A stretch of 64,000 nt of DNA from Flavobacterium sp. (GTDB lineage: Bacteria; Bacteroidota; Bacteroidia; Flavobacteriales; Flavobacteriaceae), in NCBI RefSeq assembly GCF_004295795.1, contig NZ_SEBR01000006.1, forward strand, positions 62,001-126,000, read 5' to 3'. The translations under genes and the position numbers were made by a program. Positions 34,468-42,651 of this stretch are shown here, in pieces; within the stretch, counting starts at the first letter, position 1; every line of letters begins with the position of its first letter. Below the pieces are notes generated by a model. That model ran no database searches and was not told the DNA's origin. It saw nothing but the letters and a program-made list of their open reading frames with translations.

Positions 34468-35019
34468 CTATCTGGCGCCCGCGCGCTTTTTGATGATGCG
34501 CTGGAAGGCCGTCGGCGTGAGTCCCGTGGTCTTCTTGAACTGGTTCGACAAGTGGGCGACGCTCGAATAATTGAGTTGGTAGGAAATTTCGGTAAGTGTC
34601 AATTCTCCTTCGATGATTAGCTGCTTGGCGCGCTCGATTTTCTGGATGATGATGAAGTTCTCGATGGACGAATAAGTCACTTCCGAAAACAAATTGGAGA
34701 TATAACCGTAACTGTGGTTGAGGCGATCGGCGAGATAAGTCGAGATGTTCGTATTCGGAAGTTTCTCTTTCTCATAGATCATCTCGATGATGATGTCTTT
34801 CGTCTTTTCTATAAGCGTATTCTTGTGGTTGCTCACGATCCTGATTCCGTAGCGCTCCAAAGCCGCTTCAAGCTGTTTTTGCGTGTCCGGCGAAATCGTG
34901 CCGCGAATCTCCACTTCTCCCAATTCCTTGAGTTCGTAATCGATTCCGAATTCTTCCAGTTTTTCCTGCAGAATCACCTTGCAGGCGAGGTTTATATCAT
35001 ACTTGACGTAAAGCTTCAT
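34468..35019 (-). CDS. AraC-type helix-turn-helix regulator
   Basis: A 183-residue protein read from the ATG at 35019; an upstream alternative start 16 codons earlier lies in the promoter region. The N-terminal half has alternating strands and helices (MKLYVKYDINLACKVILQEKLEEFGIDYELKELGEVEIRGT) without a cupin. The C-terminal half holds the double helix-turn-helix (TLTEISYQLNYSSVAHLSNQFKKTTGLTPTAFQR). This compact type is common in flavobacteria. It precedes the response regulator and kinase and may be part of the same signalling unit. Confidence 0.88.
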   Translation of the reverse strand: MKLYVKYDINLACKVILQEKLEEFGIDYELKELGEVEIRGTISPDTQKQLEAALERYGIRIVSNHKNTLIEKTKDIIIEMIYEKEKLPNTNISTYLADRLNHSYGYISNLFSEVTYSSIENFIIIQKIERAKQLIIEGELTLTEISYQLNYSSVAHLSNQFKKTTGLTPTAFQRIIKKRAGAR

Positions 35020-35120
35020 CGAGGTTAGTTTTTTGTAAATATATAGCAAAAACCGCGAACTCTGCAAAACGCTTTGTCATATAATTTCCGACTTTTGGTC
35101 TGAATTTTTAACAAAATGAA

Positions 35121-35834
35121 ATGCAGGAACTTGTCGCACTAACTGTCCCAATCGACTGGGAATCGATCTTCAAGGGAAGCGAAGACTGGAGTTTCCATTG
35201 GGAAATCGTCTTCCGCACCGCCATTATGTACGTGTTGATCCTGACAGCTTTGAGCGTGTTGGGAAAACGTGGCGTAAAACAACTTTCGGTTTTCGAACTC
35301 GTGATCATAATCGGTTTCGGATCGGCTGCAGGCGACCCGATGTTCTACAAAGACGTTGGCCTTTTCAACGCATTCGTCGTGTTGGGAAGCATCGTAATCC
35401 TGTACAAAATCACGACTTACATAGTCTTCAAAAGCAAGAAAATCGAACAAATGATCGAAGGTAAACCCATTTGTCTCATCGACCACGGAAAATTCTCCAT
35501 CGACAATTTCAACAAAGAACCGCTCGGATACGACGAATTTTTTGCGGAAATGCGCGTGCAGAGCGTCGCCCATCTGGGACAGGTCCGCAAAGCTATCATC
35601 GAGGTTTCGGGCGAGGTCAGTCTCTTTTATTATCCGGACGACATGGTCAAATTCGGCCTTCCGATCATTCCCGAACTTTACGCCGAAAAACATTACCAGA
35701 TTCTGTCGGGAAACACTTACTCCTGCAGCTTTTGCGGATTCACGGACGAGATAAAACCAACCGACAACCACATTTGCCCCGAATGCCACAAAAATGAGTG
35801 GGTAATCGCCATCGACTGGAAGCGTATTTCGTGA
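35121..35834 (+). CDS. DUF421/YetF membrane protein with C-terminal zinc ribbon
   Basis: A 237-residue protein. Three membrane helices (about 28-50, 57-76, 82-102) carry the YetF signature ILTALSVLGKRGVKQLSVFELVIIIGFGSAAGDPM. The cytoplasmic part has the family pattern PICLIDHGKFSIDNFNKEPLGYDEFFAEMRVQSVAHLGQVRKAIIEVSG. The last 35 residues add two CxxC knuckles (SCSFCGF and HICPECHKNEW), a rubredoxin-like zinc ribbon not found in the Bacillus proteins I know. Divergent from the AraC-type gene over about 100 bases. Confidence 0.9.
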   Translation: MQELVALTVPIDWESIFKGSEDWSFHWEIVFRTAIMYVLILTALSVLGKRGVKQLSVFELVIIIGFGSAAGDPMFYKDVGLFNAFVVLGSIVILYKITTYIVFKSKKIEQMIEGKPICLIDHGKFSIDNFNKEPLGYDEFFAEMRVQSVAHLGQVRKAIIEVSGEVSLFYYPDDMVKFGLPIIPELYAEKHYQILSGNTYSCSFCGFTDEIKPTDNHICPECHKNEWVIAIDWKRIS

Positions 35835-36029
35835 TTTTCCCGACACGAAAGAAATGGTTTATGTCCCACGGATTTCCGCTCTGCGTCGTAGCAAATAAAT
35901 CGCCTTATCTGATTAAACCGCGAATTCGCGAATTTTCACCCAAAATCGGATCAAATTCGCGAATTCGCGGCAAAAAAATGTTTGGGAAAGACGATACCTC
36001 GATTCCAGAATACGTCGCAAAACCTTAAC

Positions 36030-36460
36030 TTCCAAATGGTTCAAAAAATTCCACTAACAAATCAAGTTTTAGCAAAGAGCAAAGCATCTTAATGCCCTTA
36101 CTGAACTTAATGGTTTTAAGATTTTGAATTTCGGATTCAGATTGCAACAACTCTATTTCTGCTGAAATTTTCCAAGAATCAGCAAACAGCAAAGCTTCTT
36201 AATGCCCTTAATTAACTTAGTGGTTTAAAAACTTCATTTTCGGATTCAGATTGCAACAACTCTATTCCTGCTGAAATTTTCCAAGAATCAACAAACAGCA
36301 AAGCGTCTTAATGCTCTTAATGAACTTAATGGTTTTAAAATTTTGAATTTCGGATTTAGATTGCAACAACTCTATTTCTGCTAAAATTTTCCAAGAATCG
36401 GCAAAGCATCTTAATGCTCTTAATGAACTTAATGGTTTTAAAATTTTGATCTACAGATTT
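36030..36460. repeat. Tandem 110-125 bp intergenic repeats near 36 kb
   Basis: About three and a half imperfect copies of a unit with AGCAAAGCATCTTAATGCCC, TTAACTTAATGGTTTTAA, TTTTGAATTTCGGATTCAGA, TTGCAACAACTCTATTTCTG and CTGAAATTTTCCAAGAATCA. The CTTAATGAACTTAATGGTT core matches the arrays near 11 and 20 kb. It occupies most of the 750-base gap 35835-36588, whose first part holds GCGAATTCGCG palindromes at about 35920-35970 and no gene. Confidence 0.88.
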
Positions 36461-36557
36461 CAGGCCACGGCGCGCAATTTACCTAAAGATAGCCAATCGC
36501 ATTCGCCCGATGCGTTAAACACTTGTTAAGCGCGAAAAATCCCGATAGTCTAATGCC

Positions 36558-36565
36558 TAACTTTG
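36558..36565 (+). promoter_or_regulatory. -7 element TAACTTTG before the SOD gene
   Basis: Exact TAnnTTTG match 23 bases upstream of the ATG at 36589, with ACTTG at about 36531-36535 as a -33 box at suitable distance (22 bases). Confidence 0.65.
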
Positions 36566-36588
36566 AGAAAGACCTAAAAACAACAACA

Positions 36589-37125
36589 ATGAAAAAAATA
36601 TTCCTTTCAGCATTCGTACTTGCGGCGTTAGTCGCCTGTAAGTCAAGCGGCAAATCAGATTCAGGCGTTTCACCGTCCAAAACGATCGAGGTCGGATTGG
36701 CGCAGAAAAGCGACAGCGGCGTATCCGGAAAAGCGACGTTCACCGAAAAAGACGGAAAAGTCACGTTCACGGCAACGATGAGCGGCCTTAAACCGGGCGT
36801 TCACGCGATCCACATCCACGAAAAAGCAGATTGTTCCGCAGCAGACGCATCATCGGCCGGCGGACACTGGAATCCACTCAAGAAAAAACACGGAAAATGG
36901 GGCGTTGGAGAATACCACAAAGGTGACATCGGCAACTTCCCGGCTGACCAGGACGGAAACGGAACGATCACCGTCACGACGTCAGAATGGTGCATAGGAT
37001 GCGGTGATCCGGCCAAAGACATCATCGAAAAAGGCCTCATCGTACACGAAAAAGCAGACGATTTCGTCACGCAGCCAACGGGCGATGCGGGCGGACGTGT
37101 GGCTTGCGCAGGACTAATCAAATAA
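36589..37125 (+). CDS. Cu/Zn superoxide dismutase lipoprotein
   Basis: A 178-residue lipoprotein (signal MKKIFLSAFVLAALVAC, lipid Cys17), read from the ATG at 36589. The copper/zinc ligands are all visible: HIHE (two His), GGHWNP, HGKWG, GEYHKGDIGNFPAD with the zinc Asp, and IVHEKADDF. The disulfide pair is KADC and GGRVACAGLI. It removes superoxide in the periplasm or at the surface. It is transcribed alone from its own promoter. Confidence 0.94.
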   Translation: MKKIFLSAFVLAALVACKSSGKSDSGVSPSKTIEVGLAQKSDSGVSGKATFTEKDGKVTFTATMSGLKPGVHAIHIHEKADCSAADASSAGGHWNPLKKKHGKWGVGEYHKGDIGNFPADQDGNGTITVTTSEWCIGCGDPAKDIIEKGLIVHEKADDFVTQPTGDAGGRVACAGLIK

Positions 37126-37139
37126 AATCCAATATCCAA

Positions 37140-37157
37140 TCCCGATAGCTATCGGGA
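37140..37157. repeat. Dispersed 18-bp palindrome, copy 3
   Basis: Perfect TCCCGATAGCTATCGGGA, 14 bases after the SOD stop codon. It could also serve as a termination hairpin for that gene, although it has no T run. Confidence 0.92.
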
Positions 37158-37279
37158 CAAATTCCAATTGGTTTCAAAAGAACATTTGGAGTGTGATCAA
37201 AATCCGGAGGCGTAATGTCACCGGATTTTTTTTGCTGGATTTTCTGCTTCTGCTACTGCTACTGCTTCTGCAACTTTTC

Positions 37280-37457
37280 GGGCGTGCCGGCGGCCAGCTT
37301 CAAAATGGCAGCAAGCAGTGACATTTGCAGATTGGCTCCCAAAAAATTCCGTGGAAGCCGCCGTCGGGCTTCCGCTGCTATCTTTTTGCCATTGGAATCT
37401 GAAGTAAAGAACAAAAATCCATCGGGCAAAAAGGATATCCGCTAAAATCCCTCACGC
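37280..37457 (+). repeat. GC-rich dispersed element, copy C (short form)
   Basis: Starts GGGCGTGCCGGCGGC and contains GCCGCCGTCGGGCTTCCGCT, ATCTTTTTGCC, AAAAAGGATATCCGCTA and ATCCCTCACGC. It is preceded by a CTGCTACTGCTACTGC tract, as are copies A and D in weaker form. It lies in the 650-base gap between the SOD and LETM1-related genes. The rest of that gap (37460-37690) shows only TTTGGAATTTGG repeats. Confidence 0.85.
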
Positions 37458-37693
37458 AAAGGCGAATAGCAAAATCCGCTTTCAAAACCAATGCATCAAT
37501 TCGCGACAACTTTTATTGAATCGGCTCAAAATCATTACTGTCTTCCATTCGTCAACTTGCGACCAAAAAGAAATCTGAAAAATTGGGACAAGGCAACTTA
37601 AACCGGCAAGGTTTGGAATTTGCTAAGATGAGAATTTGGGATTTGTCCCGTTATCATCAGGATTGGGATTTGGAATTTGGAATTTGGAATTTG

Positions 37694-37711
37694 TCCCGAT
37701 AGCTATCGGGA
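37694..37711. repeat. Dispersed 18-bp palindrome, copy 4
   Basis: Perfect TCCCGATAGCTATCGGGA flanked on both sides by GGAATTTGGAATTTG repeats. A degenerate copy (CCCGTTATCATCAGGATTGG) lies about 45 bases upstream. Confidence 0.92.
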
Positions 37712-37761
37712 TTGGAATTTGGAATTTGGAATTTGGAATTTGAGATTCGGATTTTCTAAGT

Positions 37762-37769
37762 TAGCTTTG
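37762..37769 (+). promoter_or_regulatory. -7 element TAGCTTTG next to the LETM1-related start codon
   Basis: Exact TAnnTTTG match that ends 4 bases before the ATG at 37774. The expected transcription start falls on or just after the ATG, so the mRNA may be leaderless or the true start lies further in. Confidence 0.5.
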
Positions 37770-37773
37770 CGCC

Positions 37774-38973
37774 ATGATCAACCCATCGGCACACGGCTGG
37801 ATAGACAAATACTTCCACGGGCTCCAACCCGGAACCGACGCCCCGACGGGCGCCGCGGCGATCTTTTACCGCGAGATCCGCAAAACCGGATTCATCTACG
37901 GCCACATCATCTCGTTCTACACCAAAGAAACCATAGAAAACCGCGGCTGGCTTGACGAAGAAGTCTCGAAACTGGCTCTGCTGGTCATCTTGCACAGGAT
38001 TTACGTCGAGATACGCGAAGTTGACGATCGCGAAAAATTCGTGTCCGAAACGATCGCTTTCTACAACGAAATGAATCCAAAGGGATTCAATTTACTCAAG
38101 AAAGTGCTTCCTGGCCAACCGCCTTCGCTGAACCTCGAGGAAATCATAGACGAACGCGTCCAGACGAACGACAACATCATCTCGAAGAATTTTTCGCACA
38201 TCGTCACCAACGCTTTGCTGTTCATCGACGTGCTGGCTTACCAGAAATTCCTCGAAAACGGCAGTATTCCGGACAAATACATCAAACGAGCCGAAGAACT
38301 TATCATTTCGGTCGTATCGATGGCTTTACAGACGAAATCCAAAAAATCCAATTACGACACGCTTTTGATCAAATTGTTCGAAGCTTCGTTGCGCTACGGA
38401 AAGTTCTCGACGATCGCGGTAAGCAATCTCGAGGCACTCGATTTGAGTTTTTTCACGAATCCGCTCGAGAAATACTATCTGCTCGACATGGCCGGACTCG
38501 CTATGTGGAGCGACGGCGTGATGGAGAACGAGGAAAAGTACTTTTTGTACAAACTCGGCGAATTCATGGAGTTGCCTTCGAATTTGGTGGACGATGGCAT
38601 TTCGGAACTGAACGCTTTCATCGGAACACATAAAAAAGAAATCGCCTACTTCAATTACTCGAATCCGGTCAAACACTTTTACGATCACATGACCGAAAGC
38701 GTGATCGTGCTCATCAAGCGGAACAAGAATCGCCTCGTCAAGGAAATTATGCAAAGCGGCGAACTCGTGAAATTGCTGGCGCTTTCAACAACGCGCGATC
38801 TGGACGAAAAAGAGAAGAAAAAGGTCCGCAAGCAAATTCTCGACGTGTGCAAATCGATTCCGTCGCTCACTATTTTCCTCGTTCCCGGCGGAAGTTTGCT
38901 GCTTCCTATTCTTATCAAGTTCATTCCGCAGCTGTTGCCTTCGGCCTTCAACGAGAACAGCGAGATTGAGTAA
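37774..38973 (+). CDS. LETM1-related biofilm-associated protein
   Basis: A 399-residue protein. The long N-terminal part is helical (GWIDKYFHGLQPGTDA, KLALLVILHRIYVEIREVDDREKFVSETIAFYNEM, and the metal-poor DMAGLAMWSDGVMENEEKYFLYKLGEFM that resembles a TerB-like repeat). The end has a LETM1-type segment (CKSIPSLTIFLVPGGSLLLPILIKFIPQLLPSAF) which in mitochondrial LETM1 is the membrane-spanning, ribosome-adjacent region. It is known in flavobacteria from a link to biofilm formation. The biochemical role is undefined. It is transcribed alone. Confidence 0.87.
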   Translation: MINPSAHGWIDKYFHGLQPGTDAPTGAAAIFYREIRKTGFIYGHIISFYTKETIENRGWLDEEVSKLALLVILHRIYVEIREVDDREKFVSETIAFYNEMNPKGFNLLKKVLPGQPPSLNLEEIIDERVQTNDNIISKNFSHIVTNALLFIDVLAYQKFLENGSIPDKYIKRAEELIISVVSMALQTKSKKSNYDTLLIKLFEASLRYGKFSTIAVSNLEALDLSFFTNPLEKYYLLDMAGLAMWSDGVMENEEKYFLYKLGEFMELPSNLVDDGISELNAFIGTHKKEIAYFNYSNPVKHFYDHMTESVIVLIKRNKNRLVKEIMQSGELVKLLALSTTRDLDEKEKKKVRKQILDVCKSIPSLTIFLVPGGSLLLPILIKFIPQLLPSAFNENSEIE

Positions 38974-39171
38974 AAAACCACCGCCAAATATATTTCCATT
39001 GTCGCCACCGATTGTTTAGACCGTTTCGCAGTCGCAGCAAATTCGTGCATTAGTGGCCAAAATCATAAGCGGCGAAGTAAAACCTGAACGCATTCAAATT
39101 CGCGAATTTCCACGCCATGTCGTGGTCAAAAAACAGCCCAGGCGAAGAAAATCCGAAGCAAAAAAACGAGC

Positions 39172-39200
39172 AAAAAAAGAGCCGAACACTTCTGTCCGGC
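39172..39200 (-). terminator. Intrinsic terminator after the carbonic anhydrase operon
   Basis: On the minus strand the stem GCCGGACA/TGTTCGGC with loop GAAG is followed by a T run interrupted once. It lies 28 bases beyond the carbonic anhydrase stop. Confidence 0.9.
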
Positions 39201-39228
39201 CCAAAGGTCACTTTTAAAAACTACCAAG

Positions 39229-39870
39229 TTACTTGTTGAACTGCAACTGGTAAACTTCATCGAGATCCGTCTGTGAATTCATGTCCACTTCAAGATCTGT
39301 CACATATCCGGAATTCAAGCCGTAAACCCATCCGTGAATCGTAAGATCCTGGTCATTATTCCAGGCATTCTGCACGATCGAGGTCTTGGCAAGGTCGAAT
39401 ACGTTTTCTTTCACGTTCGTCTCCACGAATTTATTGAAACGCTCATCTTCGTCCTGTATTGCGTCGAGCTCGGCTTTGTGCTGGCGATAAACGTCTTTTA
39501 TATGGCGAATCCAGTTGTCAATGATCCCGATCGACTGATTGCCCATCGCCGCCTTGATTCCGCCGCAGCCGTAGTGTCCGCAAACGATGATGTGCTTCAC
39601 TTTCAGCACGTTCACCGAATAGTCGAGAACGCTAAGCATATTCATGTCCGTGTGAATCACCATGTTGGCGATATTTCTGTGTACGAAAACTTCGCCCGGA
39701 CGCGTTCCCGTAATTTGGTTGGCAGGCACGCGGCTATCTGAACAACCGATCCATAGCAACGGCGGATGCTGTTCTTTAGCCAGATCGTTGAAAAATTGAG
39801 GATCGAGTTTCAAAGTTTCCTCAACGAACTTCTTGTTGTTGTCGAGCAGTTTCTTATAAAAATTGTCCAT
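39229..39870 (-). CDS. can: Beta-class carbonic anhydrase
   Basis: A 213-residue enzyme interconverting CO2 and bicarbonate. Zinc ligands are Cys43 (CSDSRV), His99 and Cys102 (GHYGCGG), with the Asp45-Arg47 dyad. The order PPLLWIGCSDSRVPANQITGTRPGEVFVHRNIAN is the standard core. It lies 32 bases after the SulP gene on the same strand, so the products probably act together: the anhydrase supplies or consumes the bicarbonate moved by the transporter. Confidence 0.95.
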   Translation of the reverse strand: MDNFYKKLLDNNKKFVEETLKLDPQFFNDLAKEQHPPLLWIGCSDSRVPANQITGTRPGEVFVHRNIANMVIHTDMNMLSVLDYSVNVLKVKHIIVCGHYGCGGIKAAMGNQSIGIIDNWIRHIKDVYRQHKAELDAIQDEDERFNKFVETNVKENVFDLAKTSIVQNAWNNDQDLTIHGWVYGLNSGYVTDLEVDMNSQTDLDEVYQLQFNK

Positions 39871-39902
39871 TTCTGTTGTCGTGTTTTTTCAAAGTTTCAA
39901 AA

Positions 39903-41579
39903 TTAATCATTTTGGTCGTTAGATGAAGCGGCAAATTCACTTTTCCGTTTCAATTGGTCGGCGTGGCGTTTTACGGCTTCAGATCGATGATGTACCGAAA
40001 CCTTGTTCACGCCATCGTCCGAGTTTACGAGATTGTACGCTTCCTTGAAGCCTTTCAGCCTGACCCTGATGTTGCTGTCTACGGCTCGCACGTTCTTGAA
40101 TTCGTTGATCAGATCGAGAATGTCGTGGGCGATATAAACCGTATCCGAGGCATCGATCATCACTTTGGAATTGTCCGGAATCTCGTTCAGCGTAGCCTTG
40201 ATCGCTGCTTTGTTGAGGAATGAAACTTCCTGGGCAAGGTCGATGTGAATCACGTCACCGTCGGCGTATTCTTCCTTGCGGAAATTATACGCGCGTTTGA
40301 GATTTCCGCGGATGATGAAAATAATCGAGATCGCCAGTCCGATGCCGACGCCTTTGAGCAGATCTGTGGCAAAAACGCCAACCAAAGTCGCGATGAACGG
40401 CACGAACTGGTATTTTCCCTGGTGCCAAAAGTGCAGGAATGTCGAGGGTTTGGCCAGTTTGTATCCGACAAGGATCAAAACCGCAGCCAGCGTCGCATAA
40501 GGAATCTTGCTCAAAACCATCGGGATGGCCAAAATGCACACCAACAGAAGCAAGCCGTGTATGATCGCCGACATTTTCGATTTCGCGCCCGCATTCGCAT
40601 TGGCAGAAGACCGCACGATTACAGACGTGATAGGCAATCCGCCGATAAGCCCGCTGATGATGTTCCCGATTCCCTGGGCTTTCAGTTCCCGATTCGTATC
40701 GGTGTAACGTTTTTGTACGTCCATCCTATCCGAAGCCTCGATACAGAGTAAAGTTTCTACCGACGCCACGACCGTGATCGTCGCCGCCGTGATCCAAACC
40801 TGAGGATTCGAGATCGCGGTAAAATCGGGCAAAGTGAAAAATCCGATGAAATCGTCGAAAGAATTCAAAGGCGGCAAAGCGACCAAATGCGTGCTTCCCA
40901 AAGCCAGTGAACTTCCCGTCGCGATAAAAATCTGATTTAAAATGATGGAAACCGCGACCGCGAAAAGCGCGCCTGGCAGCAATCTAAGTCGTTTCAAGAA
41001 TCCGATTTTGTCCCAAGCGATCAAAATGGCCAGTGAAACCAACGCAATGACGATCGCGCCGGGCTCGACTCTGGCGATAATGTCGGGAATGTCCGAAAAC
41101 GGGTTTCCTCCGTCAAGCCTGAACAACGATTCTTCACCCGTTTCTCCGCTTTTGTCGTATCCGAAAGCGTGTTCCATCTGATTGGTTATGATGATGATCC
41201 CAATTCCCGCGAGCATGCCCTCAATCACGTTCGACGGAAAATAGTTCGAGATTGCACCGGCTCTGATAAAACCGAGAATCAATTGGAAAACGCCCGCGAG
41301 CAGAACCGAAAGCAGGAAAATCTCGAAAGCCCCGAATTTGTTGATCGCCGTAAGCACAATCGCGATCAAACCGGCCGCCGGACCGGAAACGCTGATATTT
41401 GAATTACTCAGTGAACCGATTATGATTCCACCGATGATACCAGCCAAAATCCCCGACAATGGCGGAGCGCCGGAAGCGAGCGCAATGCCCAGACAAAGCG
41501 GGAGCGCTACGAGAAATACAACCAAACCTGACGCAAAATCAGACTTGAGGTTGGCAAAAATGTTTGTTTTTTTTGTCAT
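39903..41579 (-). CDS. SulP-family anion transporter, probably for bicarbonate
   Basis: A 558-residue inner-membrane transporter of 12-14 helices with a C-terminal STAS domain. The N-terminal helices hold VFLVALPLCLGIALASGAPPLSGILAGIIGG, the SLSNSNISVSGPAAGL loop and the SLIGGLPITSVIVRSSAN block. The STAS part (VIHIDLAQEVSFLNKAAIKATLNEIPDNSKVMIDASDT) is complete. The family moves sulfate, bicarbonate or other anions. Linkage to carbonic anhydrase supports bicarbonate, which is inference. It is the second gene of a three-gene operon. Confidence 0.92.
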   Translation of the reverse strand: MTKKTNIFANLKSDFASGLVVFLVALPLCLGIALASGAPPLSGILAGIIGGIIIGSLSNSNISVSGPAAGLIAIVLTAINKFGAFEIFLLSVLLAGVFQLILGFIRAGAISNYFPSNVIEGMLAGIGIIIITNQMEHAFGYDKSGETGEESLFRLDGGNPFSDIPDIIARVEPGAIVIALVSLAILIAWDKIGFLKRLRLLPGALFAVAVSIILNQIFIATGSSLALGSTHLVALPPLNSFDDFIGFFTLPDFTAISNPQVWITAATITVVASVETLLCIEASDRMDVQKRYTDTNRELKAQGIGNIISGLIGGLPITSVIVRSSANANAGAKSKMSAIIHGLLLLVCILAIPMVLSKIPYATLAAVLILVGYKLAKPSTFLHFWHQGKYQFVPFIATLVGVFATDLLKGVGIGLAISIIFIIRGNLKRAYNFRKEEYADGDVIHIDLAQEVSFLNKAAIKATLNEIPDNSKVMIDASDTVYIAHDILDLINEFKNVRAVDSNIRVRLKGFKEAYNLVNSDDGVNKVSVHHRSEAVKRHADQLKRKSEFAASSNDQND

Positions 41580-41639
41580 GACCTTAGATTTAATACAAAA
41601 TGGGACAAGCGCGCTTTGCGTTGTCGTTGGAAATTTGCA

Positions 41640-41921
41640 TTAAACCGTTTCGGGCGGCGGAATCAGGATGCGGGCCGAGAAAGAATCGACCATTGGCGTT
41701 TGGCGCGCGGCAATAGGGCGCGCGATTTCCTCAATGACAAGTGGTGGATGATGCGGCAAGTGGAATTTGAGTTCCGCCTTGACTTCCTTGTGCGCCAGTT
41801 CTTCTTCAGACATACTGAAAAAGCAGGACGTATTCGTAGACTTTTTGATCACGCTCACGATGGAAGGCGTCGCCAAAAAGAAAACGAAAAGCAACAAAAC
41901 AAGTCTTGCCAAAAGTCTCAT
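41640..41921 (-). CDS. Small membrane-anchored protein preceding the SulP gene
   Basis: A 93-residue protein. The first 24 residues (MRLLARLVLLLFVFFLATPSIVSV) form an uncleaved anchor or signal. The rest is periplasmic, with TNTSCFFSMSEEELAHKEVKAELKFHLPHHPPLVIEE and a Pro/Ala-rich end. No named domain. It is the first gene of the operon with SulP (60-base gap) and carbonic anhydrase. The single Cys and HLPHHPP could bind metal, which is speculative. It may be a small accessory of the transporter. Confidence 0.72.
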   Translation of the reverse strand: MRLLARLVLLLFVFFLATPSIVSVIKKSTNTSCFFSMSEEELAHKEVKAELKFHLPHHPPLVIEEIARPIAARQTPMVDSFSARILIPPPETV

Positions 41922-42000
41922 GTCACAAAAATAGACGCTTGGCGCGGTTTTCCAAATCTAAGATTAGATTATTTAGAATTATTTTAACCTGAGAAACACA

Positions 42001-42041
42001 AAAACCTGAAATCGAAATAAATACGACCTCAGGTTTTTTAA
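42001..42041 (-). terminator. Intrinsic terminator after dps
   Basis: On the minus strand AAAAAACCTGA pairs with TCAGGTTTTT over a loop of about 19 bases, starting 36 bases after the dps stop codon. Confidence 0.85.
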
Positions 42042-42076
42042 TGTGGAAATGATTTTTTCTAATGTTGGCTATTTCT

Positions 42077-42556
42077 TCAGATGTCTTCCTCGAGCCAGGC
42101 GTTCATCATCCAAATGGTTTTTTCCTGTTCCGAAATAAAGTCTGACATCATCGAATTCGTGCCCTCGTCTCCTATCTCATCGGTTCTGTTGAGGATTTCC
42201 CTCTCGATTTTCAAAAGTTCGGTCAACGAGGAAACAATCAGATGCACCGCTTTCTCGTCTTTGGAAATGTTCTTTCCGACCTCGAGTTTATTGAGTTTAA
42301 CGTAATCCTCGAAAGTATGCAATGGCGTTCCACCGATCGTAAGGACGCGTTCGGCTATCAAGTCGATCTTGAGCTGAGCGTCGTTGTACAATTCCTCGAA
42401 TTTCACGTGAAGGTCGAAGAATCGCTTGCCGCGGATGTTCCAATGTATGCCTCGCAAATTCTGGTAATACACTTGAAAATTGGACAAAAGCGTGTTCAGA
42501 TGCGTTACGATTTCTTCGGATTCCTTGATGGGCAAACCTAAAATATTGGTTTTCAT
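42077..42556 (-). CDS. dps: Dps/ferritin-like DNA-protecting protein
   Basis: A 159-residue member of the Dps family. The ferroxidase site at the dimer interface is shown by RGIHWNIRGKRFFDLHVKFEELYNDAQLKIDLIAERVLTIGG with His, Asp and Glu ligands. The C-terminal helix ends SEQEKTIWMMNAWLEE. It forms a 12-mer that oxidises and stores iron with hydrogen peroxide and protects DNA. Divergent from oxyR with a 95-base gap, the classical arrangement for peroxide control. Confidence 0.94.
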   Translation of the reverse strand: MKTNILGLPIKESEEIVTHLNTLLSNFQVYYQNLRGIHWNIRGKRFFDLHVKFEELYNDAQLKIDLIAERVLTIGGTPLHTFEDYVKLNKLEVGKNISKDEKAVHLIVSSLTELLKIEREILNRTDEIGDEGTNSMMSDFISEQEKTIWMMNAWLEEDI

Positions 42557-42651
42557 GTCTTGGTGAATTTTGTGTTTGTTGCCCTAAAATTAATCCGATT
42601 TCCGATAAGAAAAAATGATAGAATTCATATTTTTATCACAAAATTCAATCG

